Positions 8,698 through 17,584 of a DNA stretch of 34,398 nucleotides are shown here, one piece after another. This DNA comes from Candidatus Pelagibacterales bacterium. GTDB lineage: Bacteria; Pseudomonadota; Alphaproteobacteria; Pelagibacterales; AG-422-B15. Location of the stretch: assembly GCA_029242795.1 (NCBI GenBank), contig JAQWTH010000011.1, positions 1 to 34,398 of the forward strand. The letters are read 5' to 3'. Position numbers and translations under genes: made by a program. How positions within the stretch are numbered: the first letter of the stretch is position 1; each line of letters opens with the position of its first letter. Under the pieces are notes generated by a model. It was not told the origin of the DNA. It made no database searches and was given only the letters and a program-made list of their open reading frames with translations.

Positions 8698-10077
8698 TTA
8701 GTTGGCAATCGTAATTTTAGGATTGTTACTTTCCTGAGATTGTCTCAGCTTATCTGATATCAGAAATGCCAATTCTATAGCCTGACTTGCATTAAGTCTT
8801 GGATCACAATGAGTATGATATCTTGCAGACAAGTCTTCATCTTTTATGGCTTGGGCGCCACCCATGCACTCTGTAACATTTTGGCCTGTCATTTCTAGAT
8901 GAACTCCTCCAGGATATGTTCCTAATTCATGATGAATATCAAAAAATGACTCAACCTCATTTAGAACTCTTTCAAAAGGTCTCGTTTTAAATCCAGAATT
9001 TGATTTAATCGTATTTCCATGCATTGGATCACATGACCATATCAATTTGTAATCAGAATTTATAAATGGCTTAACGAGTTTTGGAAGTGCATCTCTAATT
9101 TTGTCATGACCAAATCTACATATTAAAGTAATTTTTCCTGCCTCATTTTCAGGATTTATAATATCTATAAGTTTTTTTAATTCGTCAGGATCTAGGGACG
9201 GTCCACATTTAATACCAATTGGATTTTTGATTCCCCTACAAAACTCAACATGCGCTCCATCTGGTTGACGAGTTCGATCCCCTATCCAAACCATATGTGC
9301 TGAAGTATCATACATTTCACCTGAAGTACTATCCAGTCTTGTCATTGCTTCTTCATAAGGCAACAATAAAGCTTCATGACTCGTATAAAAATCCACACTT
9401 CTTAATCTCTTTGTATTCTTTGATGAAATTCCAATAGCTTCCATGAACTCAAGTGTATCAGAGATACGATTTGCAATTTCTCTATATTTTTGTCCTTGCA
9501 GGCTATCATCAACAAACCCCATATTCCATTGATGAACTTTAGAAAGATCTGAGAAACCACCTTTAGCAAATGCACGAAGTAAATTAAGTGTTGCCGCAGC
9601 TTGAGTATATGCCTGGATCATTCTATTGGGATCTGGAACTCTACTCGCTTCATCAAAATCCATACCATTTATAATGTCACCCTTATAACTGTCTAGTTCA
9701 ACACCATTAATTTCTTCCTTTGGAGCACTTCTAGGTTTTGCAAATTGACCAGCCATTCTACCCACTTTCACAACAGGACAATTTCCAGCAGCAATTAAAG
9801 TAACTGACATCTGTAGTAAAACTTTAAATGAATCTCTTATGTAGTCTGCATTGAAATCATCAAAACTTTCAGCACAATCTCCACCTTGAAGAAGGAAAGC
9901 TTTTCTATCTGAGACTTTGCCAAGATTTCTCTTCAATTCTCTTGCTTCACCAGCAAACACAAGTGGTGGATAACCAGCTAACTGTTTTTCAACTTGGTTA
10001 AGTTTTTCTTGATCTGGATATTCAGGTAAGTGAAGTGCCTTATATTTTCTCCAGCTATTTGCAGACCATTTAGTCAT
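8698..10077 (-). CDS. aroG: Class II 3-deoxy-7-phosphoheptulonate (DAHP) synthase
   Basis: 459 residues, matching the plant/actinobacterial type II DAHP synthase length. It joins phosphoenolpyruvate and erythrose-4-phosphate, the entry to the shikimate pathway. Hallmarks: [12 protein letters not shown] near 82 (metal cysteine), [13 protein letters not shown] near 123, [13 protein letters not shown] near 289, CDPMHGNT near 351 and [18 protein letters not shown] near 388, carrying metal and phosphate ligands. Type II is the common form in alphaproteobacteria. It is the first gene of the minus-strand run. Upstream, a TATAAA box at 10111-10106 (minus strand) could be its -10, without a convincing -35. 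The symbol is used loosely; aroF or aroH are also applied to this class. Confidence 0.95.
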   Translation of the reverse strand: MTKWSANSWRKYKALHLPEYPDQEKLNQVEKQLAGYPPLVFAGEARELKRNLGKVSDRKAFLLQGGDCAESFDDFNADYIRDSFKVLLQMSVTLIAAGNCPVVKVGRMAGQFAKPRSAPKEEINGVELDSYKGDIINGMDFDEASRVPDPNRMIQAYTQAAATLNLLRAFAKGGFSDLSKVHQWNMGFVDDSLQGQKYREIANRISDTLEFMEAIGISSKNTKRLRSVDFYTSHEALLLPYEEAMTRLDSTSGEMYDTSAHMVWIGDRTRQPDGAHVEFCRGIKNPIGIKCGPSLDPDELKKLIDIINPENEAGKITLICRFGHDKIRDALPKLVKPFINSDYKLIWSCDPMHGNTIKSNSGFKTRPFERVLNEVESFFDIHHELGTYPGGVHLEMTGQNVTECMGGAQAIKDEDLSARYHTHCDPRLNASQAIELAFLISDKLRQSQESNNPKITIAN

Positions 10078-10215
10078 ATTTAAATAATTTGTTAATGTTG
10101 ATCGATTTATAGTACCAAATAATGTAAATTACTAGAAAACAAGTTGAAGTATATGAAAATTAATGGTTTTTAAAGGATTTTATCATTCGTTGAACCCGAT
10201 ATTTTTATCAAAAAT

Positions 10216-10761
10216 ATGAAAAAAACAATCTTATTGCCATTTTTAGTTATTATTATCTTCTCTTCTTCAATAATTAATAACTTTGCTGAAAATATGTTTA
10301 AAGATAATTTTCAAGATCCCAATAAATGGGAATTTATTTCTGACAATGTTATGGGAGGTATTTCAATTGGCACAGTTCAATACCAAAATGATACTGCAAT
10401 TCTAAGTGGCAATGTTTCCACAGAAAATAACGGTGGCTTTATTCAAATAAGAATGAGTTTAGACAAAATTAAACTCGATAAAGCAAAATCAATAAAACTG
10501 ATTGCAAAAGGAAATAATCAAAAATATTTTGTTCATTTAAGAACGACAGGAACATTATTGCCATGGCAATACTATCAAGCTGAATTTATTGTAGAAGAAA
10601 ATTTTAAAGAATTTATTTTACCTATCAAAGATTTTAAGAAATCTGGATCATTAATGCTCAAAAAAGTAAACCCTAAGAAAATTACTTCTATAGGACTAGT
10701 TGCTTATGGAAGGGATCATGAAGCTGAACTAACTATAAAGGAAATTGAATTTATAAATTAA
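10216..10761 (+). CDS. Exported CIA30 family protein
   Basis: 181 residues. Residues 1-25 are a clear signal sequence (KK followed by a hydrophobic stretch, with NFA near 23-25 as a possible cleavage site), so the protein is probably periplasmic or lipid-independent secreted. The remainder matches the CIA30 fold: FQDPNKWEFISDNVMGGIS near 32-50, then GGFIQIRM near 75, FVHLRTTG near 105, PWQYYQAEF near 116 and a C-terminal VNPKKITSIGLVAYG. In mitochondria CIA30/NDUFAF1 assists complex I assembly; bacterial members are galactose-binding-like domains with no settled role. No nuo genes are nearby. It diverges from aroG across 138 bases and converges on the HXXEE gene with a 5-base gap. Confidence 0.75.
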   Translation: MKKTILLPFLVIIIFSSSIINNFAENMFKDNFQDPNKWEFISDNVMGGISIGTVQYQNDTAILSGNVSTENNGGFIQIRMSLDKIKLDKAKSIKLIAKGNNQKYFVHLRTTGTLLPWQYYQAEFIVEENFKEFILPIKDFKKSGSLMLKKVNPKKITSIGLVAYGRDHEAELTIKEIEFIN

Positions 10762-10766
10762 CTCAT

Positions 10767-11294
10767 TTATTTTTGTTCAAATCTATTGATAAAAAAATAA
10801 TAGATTGGTGTTAGGCAAACTGAAATACCAATTACGATTGGACCTATCATCTCAAATAAAATAAAGGTTAATGCACCTAAACAAAAAAGTATAAAGACCT
10901 CCAAGTATGATTTAATAAATTTTTCATTAAATGCTGCAATGATGATCAAAATATTAACTGGCAAATAGAGTAGCGCTGATGTGATTGCGCCTGGACTAAA
11001 ATCAGTAAAATAAAAACTAAAGAAAATGTGAAAAAGAGCATTAATGATTTGAGTTGTCATTAGGAAGAATAAAATTATGTGTGCACTTGCTCTATTATTT
11101 TTAATAAGATGTATAAAAATAAATATTAAAAGAAGTGAACTTAATATTATTAATATTGTTTCAGTTGAAATAGCATTATTATCTGAAAAATACTTTAATC
11201 TCCATTCCCTAAAATTAAATATAATATGCTCTTCAAAATGATGGATTGCATAAATCAATGGACCAAGGACTATGAGATTTTTAAACTTGTCCAT
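10767..11294 (-). CDS. HXXEE domain membrane protein
   Basis: 175 residues from ATG at 11294; the frame extends two codons further to a TTG, which I consider less likely. The N-terminal segment YAIHHFEEHIIFNFREW contains the H-x-x-E-E motif that names the HXXEE family, here His-Phe-Glu-Glu after a first hydrophobic helix. About five hydrophobic segments follow, ending in a basic tail (NRFEQK), so it is an inner-membrane protein. Molecular function is not established for the family; the acidic-histidine motif hints at metal binding. It lies 22 bases downstream of the DUF4177 gene on the same strand and may be the last gene of the glmU-glmS transcript. Confidence 0.65.
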   Translation of the reverse strand: MDKFKNLIVLGPLIYAIHHFEEHIIFNFREWRLKYFSDNNAISTETILIILSSLLLIFIFIHLIKNNRASAHIILFFLMTTQIINALFHIFFSFYFTDFSPGAITSALLYLPVNILIIIAAFNEKFIKSYLEVFILFCLGALTFILFEMIGPIVIGISVCLTPIYYFFINRFEQK

Positions 11295-11316
11295 GGGCAA
11301 TAAATTTTATTTTAAT

Positions 11317-11535
11317 TTAAATTTTGCGCTTTAAATAAATTTCGTTACTGCCATTTGAGGCAATCATTTCCCAGCCTTCTTGACCCAACTTATTTAATTC
11401 AACATTCATCATCTCGATTTTCCAATCTTTATCCTTATGCTTTTCTTTAAAGTCTTCTGTTTCAGGATTAGAATAACCCATAGATGTTGAATTGCTATGA
11501 TTCACAATTTTATATTCCCATTTAGTTTCACTCAT
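11317..11535 (-). CDS. Small DUF4177 family protein
   Basis: 72 residues starting from ATG at 11535, which is preceded by GGAG at eight bases; the frame continues four codons upstream to a TTG that lies within this leader and is unlikely. The sequence opens with WEYKIVNH and ends with ELNKLGQEGWEMIAS followed by YLKRKI, the characteristic strand-helix-strand pattern of DUF4177. The insert between (residues 15-40) is very polar. It is probably a small cytosolic protein; function unknown. It follows glmS by about 33 bases on the same strand. Confidence 0.65.
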   Translation of the reverse strand: MSETKWEYKIVNHSNSTSMGYSNPETEDFKEKHKDKDWKIEMMNVELNKLGQEGWEMIASNGSNEIYLKRKI

Positions 11536-11568
11536 AATTTTCTCCAAATATTGAAATTATACTAAAGT

Positions 11569-13389
11569 TTATTCTACGGTGACTGATTTTGCAAGATTGC
11601 GAGGCTGATCAACATCATTACCAAGCTCAACAGCTGTGTAATATGCGAGCATTTGGATTGGAATGGTATAAATTAAAGTTTCTAAAATTGGATCTACGTC
11701 TGGTAAACGAAATATTTTCCAGATATTTTCTGACTCTGATTGCAATGAACTATCGTCTGTAATCATCAAGATTTTGCCGCCTCTTGCAATAACTTCTTGA
11801 ATATTTGAAATTGTTTTATGAAATAATGGTCCTGATGGAACTATACAGACAACAGGAAGTCCTTTTTCAATTAAGGCTAATGGACCATGCTTCATTTCAC
11901 CGGCCGGATAACCTTCGGCATGAATATATGAAATTTCTTTAAATTTTAGAGCTCCTTCAAGTGCAAGAGGAAACGCTGTTCCTCGTCCTAAATACATTAC
12001 TCCCTTTGATCCAATTAACTCTTTTGCTGCATCTTTAAGCGCATAGGATCTTTGAATAGCTTCTTCTATTATCTTTGGAGATGTAAGCATTGATTTACAC
12101 ATTATTTGATTCTGATTATTAGAAATTAAATCTTTAGATGAGCCACAAATAATTGATAGCGAAAGTAATGTAATTACTTGAGCTGTGAATGCTTTTGTTG
12201 ATGCAACACCTATTTCGGGTCCAGCTTTGGTGTATATAATATGTTTACTTTCTCTTGCAATTGAACTGTTGACTACATTAACAATACTCAATGTTTCAGC
12301 ATTATGTTTATTGCAATAATTTAGTGCTGCCAGGGTGTCAGCTGTTTCACCTGATTGAGATACAAATACGTATAAGGTATCTTTGCTGATAATCGGATCT
12401 CTATAGCGAAATTCTGATGCCATATCACATTCTGACGGAACTTTTGATTGTTGCTCAAAAAAATATTTCGCAATCATGCAAGAGTAATAAGCTGTACCAC
12501 AAGCAATAAGATGTACCTTATTTACCTTTTGCCAATTAATTTTTAAATCAGGATTTGATATAATTGAATTATCGTAGTCAATAAATTGCCTGAGTGTATC
12601 ACCAACAGACCTTGGCTGCTCATGTATTTCTTTTTCCATGAAATGATTAAAGGTTCCCTTTGATGTATCATCTTGAGAAATTGAGAAGTTAACATAATCT
12701 CTATTTACACTTTTCTCTTGCTGGTCAAAGATTTTAATATTGTGATTATCAACTATAACAATATCTCCATCTTCAAGATAACAAACCTCAGTTGCAACTG
12801 AACTTAATGCGATTGTATCAGATCCCACAAAGCTTCCTTTTTCTCCACGACCCACAACTAAAGGACTCCCTTTTTTAGCACCAATAATAGTATCTTTTAG
12901 GTCTTTAAACATAATTGCTAATGCATATGATCCTTCTAATCTCTGAACTGTCAGACTAACTGCTTTATAATAATCATTTTCTTTATTTAGATTTTGAGTA
13001 AGTAGAGCTGTAATTACTTCAGAGTCAGTATCGGAGAGAAAATTATAATCTGACTTTATATCTTTTTTAATTTCTTCTGCATTTTCAATTATTCCATTAT
13101 GAACAACTGATACTAAAGATGAAGAATGAGGATGTGCATTTTTTTCTGAAGGAATACCATGAGTAGCCCAACGAGTATGCCCAATACCAACGTGGCCATC
13201 AATAGGATCATTTTTGAGTCTTTGAATCAAATTATTAAGTTTGCCCTGAGTTTTTCTTTCAATAATATTACCATCACTAAAAACCGCTAATCCTGCTGAG
13301 TCATATCCACGGTATTCTAATTTAGATAAACTATTTATTAGATCTGATGAAACTGGTTGATTACTTGAAATGCCAATAATTCCACACAT
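11569..13389 (-). CDS. glmS: Glutamine-fructose-6-phosphate aminotransferase (isomerizing)
   Basis: 606 residues, full length. It makes glucosamine-6-phosphate, the committed step to UDP-GlcNAc for peptidoglycan and LPS. Cys2 (MCGIIGI) is the N-terminal nucleophile of the class II glutaminase domain (about 2-220), with GHTRWATHG near 71 and HNGIIEN near 97. Two SIS domains follow (about 280-420 and 455-590), with VSQSGETADT near 345 and the canonical C-terminus DQPRNLAKSVTVE that shields the glutaminase site. It starts two bases after the glmU stop, so the pair is translationally linked. No glmS ribozyme or small-RNA site is visible. Confidence 0.98.
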   Translation of the reverse strand: MCGIIGISSNQPVSSDLINSLSKLEYRGYDSAGLAVFSDGNIIERKTQGKLNNLIQRLKNDPIDGHVGIGHTRWATHGIPSEKNAHPHSSSLVSVVHNGIIENAEEIKKDIKSDYNFLSDTDSEVITALLTQNLNKENDYYKAVSLTVQRLEGSYALAIMFKDLKDTIIGAKKGSPLVVGRGEKGSFVGSDTIALSSVATEVCYLEDGDIVIVDNHNIKIFDQQEKSVNRDYVNFSISQDDTSKGTFNHFMEKEIHEQPRSVGDTLRQFIDYDNSIISNPDLKINWQKVNKVHLIACGTAYYSCMIAKYFFEQQSKVPSECDMASEFRYRDPIISKDTLYVFVSQSGETADTLAALNYCNKHNAETLSIVNVVNSSIARESKHIIYTKAGPEIGVASTKAFTAQVITLLSLSIICGSSKDLISNNQNQIMCKSMLTSPKIIEEAIQRSYALKDAAKELIGSKGVMYLGRGTAFPLALEGALKFKEISYIHAEGYPAGEMKHGPLALIEKGLPVVCIVPSGPLFHKTISNIQEVIARGGKILMITDDSSLQSESENIWKIFRLPDVDPILETLIYTIPIQMLAYYTAVELGNDVDQPRNLAKSVTVE

Positions 13390-13391
13390 AA

Positions 13392-14705
13392 TTATTTCTT
13401 CTTAATCTTTCGATGCCAATTCTTAATTTCAATTTGATTAGTTCGTTCAATTCCTAATGCTTTTTCCCTAATATTTTTAGAAATTGCAGAGCCTGAACCA
13501 ACATATGCATGTTTTCCTATCTTTACAGGCGCTATCAATGATGAATTGGAACCAATGAAAGCACCGTCTTCAATAATTGTTTTGAATTTATTCTTTCCGT
13601 CATAATTACAAGTTATCGTTCCTGCCCCAATATTTACATCTTTACCTATTTCTGTGTCACCAATATAGGAAAGGTGGTTTACTTTTGAGTTTTTATCTAT
13701 TTTTGATTTTTTAATCTCAACAAAATTTCCAACTCTTACTTCATCTCTAATATCTGCTCCAGGTCGGAGCCTTGCAAAAGGTCCAATAGTAACATCTTTA
13801 CCTACTGAACAATCCTCTAAATGAGAGAATGATAAAATTTTTGATCCCTTCCGTATCCTTACATTCTTTCCAATAAATACATTTGGATAAATTACGACAT
13901 CTTTATCTATCTTTGTATCTTCGGAGAAATATGCTGTTTCAGGATCAACTAAAGTAACACCCTTAATTAAGAACTTTTCCCTTAATTTTGATTGTGCAAT
14001 GTACTCAGCTACTGCAAGTTCTTTTTTATTATTTACTCCCATAAATTCATCTTCATTTACTAATATGCTTTTTGTGTCAACGTTATCATGGTACGCAAGC
14101 TTAAAAATATCTGTAAGATAATATTCTTTTTTCTTATTAGTTTTATTATTAATTTTCGGTATTAATTTTTTTAAAATATCAAGATCGCAACTAAAAATGC
14201 CAGAGTTACATACTTGATGACGCTTTCCTTTTCCAAGTTCATTCTGCTCTATTACCTCTGATACATTTCTTTTTTTATCAAAAATAACCTTTCCATATGA
14301 ATTTTCTTCATCACTAATAAATGTTAAAAGATTTATATTTTTTTTAGCAACATTCTTAAGCGCTTTCCTTATTGAACTCAGCTCTATTAGTGGAAGATCG
14401 GCGTATAGAATTAATGCGTTACCCGATGTCTTCTTTATCTTTGGCAAGCAGCTTTTAATTGCATCAGCTGTTCCATTTTGATTTTTTTGAATAACAACCT
14501 CAACGTCAGGAAATATCAAATCTTTTCTATTGCTTAATTCTTTGTTGACAATCAAGTATATTTTTTTTGGATTTAATTTTTTCGCTTGATCAATTACATG
14601 ATTAACCATTGGCTTACCAGCAATGGAGTGTAAAATTTTTGGAAGAGTAGAATTCATACGCGTACCCTTACCTGCAGCTAATATAAATATATTTAAATTT
14701 TTCAT
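13392..14705 (-). CDS. glmU: Bifunctional UDP-N-acetylglucosamine pyrophosphorylase / glucosamine-1-phosphate N-acetyltransferase
   Basis: 437 residues from ATG at 14705, which places ILAAGKGTRMNS at residues 7-18 as in the family; the frame extends eight codons to a TTG that adds nonconserved sequence. The N-terminal nucleotidyltransferase domain (about 1-225) contains the LAAGKGTRM signature and YADLPLI near 103. The C-terminal left-handed beta helix (about 245-430) shows hexapeptide repeats and GPFARLRPGADI, VNHLSYIGDTEIG and GAGTITCNYDG, which line the acetyl-CoA and GlcN-1-P sites. Together with glmS it supplies UDP-GlcNAc. It diverges from gph over 72 bases. Confidence 0.96.
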   Translation of the reverse strand: MKNLNIFILAAGKGTRMNSTLPKILHSIAGKPMVNHVIDQAKKLNPKKIYLIVNKELSNRKDLIFPDVEVVIQKNQNGTADAIKSCLPKIKKTSGNALILYADLPLIELSSIRKALKNVAKKNINLLTFISDEENSYGKVIFDKKRNVSEVIEQNELGKGKRHQVCNSGIFSCDLDILKKLIPKINNKTNKKKEYYLTDIFKLAYHDNVDTKSILVNEDEFMGVNNKKELAVAEYIAQSKLREKFLIKGVTLVDPETAYFSEDTKIDKDVVIYPNVFIGKNVRIRKGSKILSFSHLEDCSVGKDVTIGPFARLRPGADIRDEVRVGNFVEIKKSKIDKNSKVNHLSYIGDTEIGKDVNIGAGTITCNYDGKNKFKTIIEDGAFIGSNSSLIAPVKIGKHAYVGSGSAISKNIREKALGIERTNQIEIKNWHRKIKKK

Positions 14706-14777
14706 TGGAATTTTCACAAAAATAATCAATATGTATCAAAAGTATCTTAAAAAATTATTTCAAAGATTTACTCAAAT

Positions 14778-15446
14778 ATGGAATTAGATAACAAAAAATT
14801 ATTTATTTTTGATTTAGACGGAACTTTGGTAGATACAGCGCCAGATTTTAAGAATTCTCTAAATTATATGCTCTCCGAAATCGGAGAAGATACTGTTGAA
14901 TTAAGCGATATCAGAAATTGGGTTGGATATGGAGCTCGAGAATTAATTCGTCGAACGGTTGAAGCAAAGAATATCAAACATAATGATAAGAAAATTAATG
15001 AAATGTTAAGAATTTTTTTACTCCATTATACACATAATATTGACGACGACAGTGTCCTTTACAATAATGTTGAAAATTTTCTAAGATATTTAAAAAAGAA
15101 CAACATCAAAACAAGTGTTTGCACAAATAAGATGGAGTCTTTGAGTATTATGCTTTTAGAAAAACTTGGTGTTCTAAATCTTTTTGATTATTTAGTAGGA
15201 GGAGATACTTTTAAAAAAAGTAAACCTGATCCTTATCCACTAATTCAAATTTGTGAAAAATTAAACGTGGATGCAAATGATTCAATAATGGTTGGTGATA
15301 GTATTACTGATCTTAAAGCAGGACATGCTGCTTATATGCCTGTTGTACTTGTTGATTATGGCTATACAGATGACACTAGCATCTATGATCATGCAGACAT
15401 GGTCATCAATGATTTTGAACAAATGAAAACTTTACTAAATAGCTAG
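14778..15446 (+). CDS. gph: HAD-family phosphatase, phosphoglycolate phosphatase-like
   Basis: 222 residues. HAD motif I is FDLDGTLVDTAPDF with Asp12 (nucleophile) and Asp14; motif II is VCTNKM near 112; motif III lysine is in KKSKPDPYPL near 146; motif IV is MVGDSITDLKAG near 171. The alpha-helical cap between residues 20 and 90 places it in the Gph/CbbY subclass. Phosphoglycolate is the default substrate. Close homologues called MupP hydrolyse MurNAc-6-phosphate in cell-wall recycling, and the adjacent glmU-glmS pair makes that an alternative worth keeping. It converges on the SDR gene with a 5-base gap. Confidence 0.82.
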   Translation: MELDNKKLFIFDLDGTLVDTAPDFKNSLNYMLSEIGEDTVELSDIRNWVGYGARELIRRTVEAKNIKHNDKKINEMLRIFLLHYTHNIDDDSVLYNNVENFLRYLKKNNIKTSVCTNKMESLSIMLLEKLGVLNLFDYLVGGDTFKKSKPDPYPLIQICEKLNVDANDSIMVGDSITDLKAGHAAYMPVVLVDYGYTDDTSIYDHADMVINDFEQMKTLLNS

Positions 15447-15451
15447 GATTA

Positions 15452-16354
15452 TTAATTTTTAACTTTTGCAAACATATGTGCCGTATGTTCGCCGCCGTTA
15501 AATAAAGCCTTAGCATCAGACATATCCGATATTTCAGACCAATTCTCAGCAATGCTATCAGGATTAATATCATCTCCAGCAAATCCTACGCCAGCTGCTT
15601 GAGAGATTTCAACTTTTGCAAATACTCCCGCACCAGCTGAAAGCATGATGCCTGTAGGCGCATCTTCAGAAGCCATAAATAAAACTGCAGGTGAAACACT
15701 CTCAGGTTTTAATTTTTGAAATACATCTTCAGGCATGCCTAAATTTTCGGTCATTCTCGTTGCGGCAACAGGGATAAGTGAATTTACTTTTATATTATTT
15801 TTTTGCCCCTCAATTCGAAGAGTATTCATAAAACCAACAACACCCATTTTTGCAGCACCATAATTTGATTGACCAAAATTACCAAATACTCCAGATGAAG
15901 ACGAAGTCATGATAATTCTACCGTACTGTTGCTCAACCATGATTGGCCATACAGCTTTCGTACAATATACTGATCCCATTAAGTGAACATCGACAACAAA
16001 TTCAAAGTCGTCGAGAGTTACTTTTGCAAATGATTTATCTCTTAAAACGCCAGCATTGTTAACAAGGATATCAATTCTACCGAAGGCGGCCATCGCATCT
16101 TCAACAAGTTTTGAGACGCCAGATTTGTCAGTTACACTGGAGCCATTTGCAATTGCCTCTCCACCCATATCTTTAATTTCTTGAACTACTTTTTCTGCTG
16201 CTTCACTTGATCCACCAGAACCATCAACAGCTCCTCCTAAATCATTAACTACAACTTTTGCTCCTCTTTCTGCAAATTGTAAAGCATGACAACGACCTAA
16301 TCCTCCGCCTGAACCAGTTACGATTGCGACCTTATCTTTAAAGCTAATTGTCAT
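15452..16354 (-). CDS. Short-chain dehydrogenase, hydroxyacyl-CoA dehydrogenase-like
   Basis: 300 residues, longer than the classical SDR of about 250. The NAD(P) motif TGSGGGLG is at 13-20, NNAG at 99-102, the catalytic serine lies in the serine run 151-154, and the YxxxK pair is Tyr165/Lys169. The start of the protein, VTGSGGGLGRCHAL followed by VVVNDLGG and an inserted GSGGSS, resembles the (3R)-hydroxyacyl-CoA dehydrogenase domain of peroxisomal multifunctional enzyme 2. It follows two acyl-CoA dehydrogenase genes with a 35-base gap and a clear GGGAGAAA ribosome site, so it probably performs the hydroxyacyl oxidation step of the same pathway. Substrate unknown. Confidence 0.82.
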   Translation of the reverse strand: MTISFKDKVAIVTGSGGGLGRCHALQFAERGAKVVVNDLGGAVDGSGGSSEAAEKVVQEIKDMGGEAIANGSSVTDKSGVSKLVEDAMAAFGRIDILVNNAGVLRDKSFAKVTLDDFEFVVDVHLMGSVYCTKAVWPIMVEQQYGRIIMTSSSSGVFGNFGQSNYGAAKMGVVGFMNTLRIEGQKNNIKVNSLIPVAATRMTENLGMPEDVFQKLKPESVSPAVLFMASEDAPTGIMLSAGAGVFAKVEISQAAGVGFAGDDINPDSIAENWSEISDMSDAKALFNGGEHTAHMFAKVKN

Positions 16355-16389
16355 TCTTTTCTCCCTGTAAATTAGAAATATTTAAACTT

Positions 16390-17571
16390 TTAGTATCCAC
16401 CTCTAATGGTTGCAGACCCATCTATAGGTTCAATATTGCTTTGAGTTAAGCCAACAAATCTTTTCATATGAAAATCAACATTACCAAATAAAACACCTAG
16501 CATCGTTGCACGCTTAAAATAGTGACTGATCATATACTCATCGACCATTCCCATTCCACCGTGTAATTGAATTGCACTCTCACCAACAAACTTAATTGAT
16601 TGACCTATTCTTGCTTTAGCGCCTGAGACAGCCTTTTTTCTCTCATCAGCATTACTCAAATCTGCAGTTACTGCAGCGTACAAGATTGACTTGGCTTGCT
16701 CATATTCAATCATCATATCAACTAACTTATGCTGTATAGCTTGGTTTTTACTTATTGGTTGACCGAACTGCTTTCTTTGTTTGCAATAATCAATTGTTGA
16801 ATCTTTCAATACTTGCAAAATTCCTACAGCTTCAGAACATGCAGCAATTGTGGCTAGATCAATTACTTCTTCTACAACTGAATATGCCTTATCAACTTCT
16901 CCCAGTACCATATCACTACTGATTTTAAGGTTTTCAATTACAACTTCTGACGCTCTATATTCGTCAATAGTGGGGTATGTTTGAAGGGTAATTCCATTAC
17001 TTTTGATATCTGCTAAGAATAGTGTAATCCCATCCTCAGATCTTTGATCGCCAGATGTACGAGCGGCAATAATTATGTGAGTTGCCATCGATGCTCCAAA
17101 CACAACTGATTTAAATCCGTTTAAAGTGTATTCATCACCATCTTTTGTAGCAGATGTTTTTACATCAGATAAATCAAACCTACTTTGAGGTTCAGCATAA
17201 GCGAAAACATATCTGGATTCACCTTCTATAATTTTTGGAATGATTTCATTTGCTTGACTTTCATTAGCCAGCTTGGAGATCAAGTTGCCCGAGAGAAGAA
17301 TTGACGGCATGAATGGTTCAACTACCAGCCCTTTTCCGAACTGTTCCATTACAACCATTGAATCAACTGCTGTACCACCTAGTCCACCATGATCTTCCGA
17401 AAATGGAACAGAAAGTAAACCTAATTCGGCAAACTTAGACCAATTCTCAGGCTTCCAGCCTTCTTCAGTCTTGACAATCTTTTCTCTTGTTTCCCAATTA
17501 TAGTCATCACGCACAAAAGCGGTAACCATATTTTCTAAGAGTGTTTGCTCTTCGGTAAGTTCAAAATGCAT
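16390..17571 (-). CDS. Acyl-CoA dehydrogenase, small/non-catalytic-type subunit (PimD-like)
   Basis: 393 residues with the complete acyl-CoA dehydrogenase fold: N-terminal helical domain (about 1-120), FAD-binding beta domain (YVFAYAEPQSRFDL near 121 in place of the usual SEPxxGSD) and C-terminal helical domain ending with QLHGGMGMVDEY near 338. Neither usual position for the catalytic base holds a glutamate: the internal site reads IDLATIAAC (about 237-245), where the partner has AHER, and the late site reads GVLFGNVDF. This fits the non-catalytic partner of an alpha2-beta2 enzyme such as PimCD or the mycobacterial ChsE pairs. It lies 13 bases after the larger dehydrogenase. Substrate unknown. 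Confidence 0.82.
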   Translation of the reverse strand: MHFELTEEQTLLENMVTAFVRDDYNWETREKIVKTEEGWKPENWSKFAELGLLSVPFSEDHGGLGGTAVDSMVVMEQFGKGLVVEPFMPSILLSGNLISKLANESQANEIIPKIIEGESRYVFAYAEPQSRFDLSDVKTSATKDGDEYTLNGFKSVVFGASMATHIIIAARTSGDQRSEDGITLFLADIKSNGITLQTYPTIDEYRASEVVIENLKISSDMVLGEVDKAYSVVEEVIDLATIAACSEAVGILQVLKDSTIDYCKQRKQFGQPISKNQAIQHKLVDMMIEYEQAKSILYAAVTADLSNADERKKAVSGAKARIGQSIKFVGESAIQLHGGMGMVDEYMISHYFKRATMLGVLFGNVDFHMKRFVGLTQSNIEPIDGSATIRGGY

Positions 17572-17584
17572 ATGGGAAGTCTTT

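Noticed and set aside
9255-9300. A GTTCGATCC stretch resembling a tRNA T-arm
   Set aside because: It encodes conserved DAHP synthase residues ([11 protein letters not shown] region) and has no acceptor or anticodon stems around it.
16390-17571. The missing catalytic glutamate as a sign of a pseudogene
   Set aside because: The frame is intact, the fold motifs are preserved and the same pattern recurs in the second pair, which fits a non-catalytic subunit.
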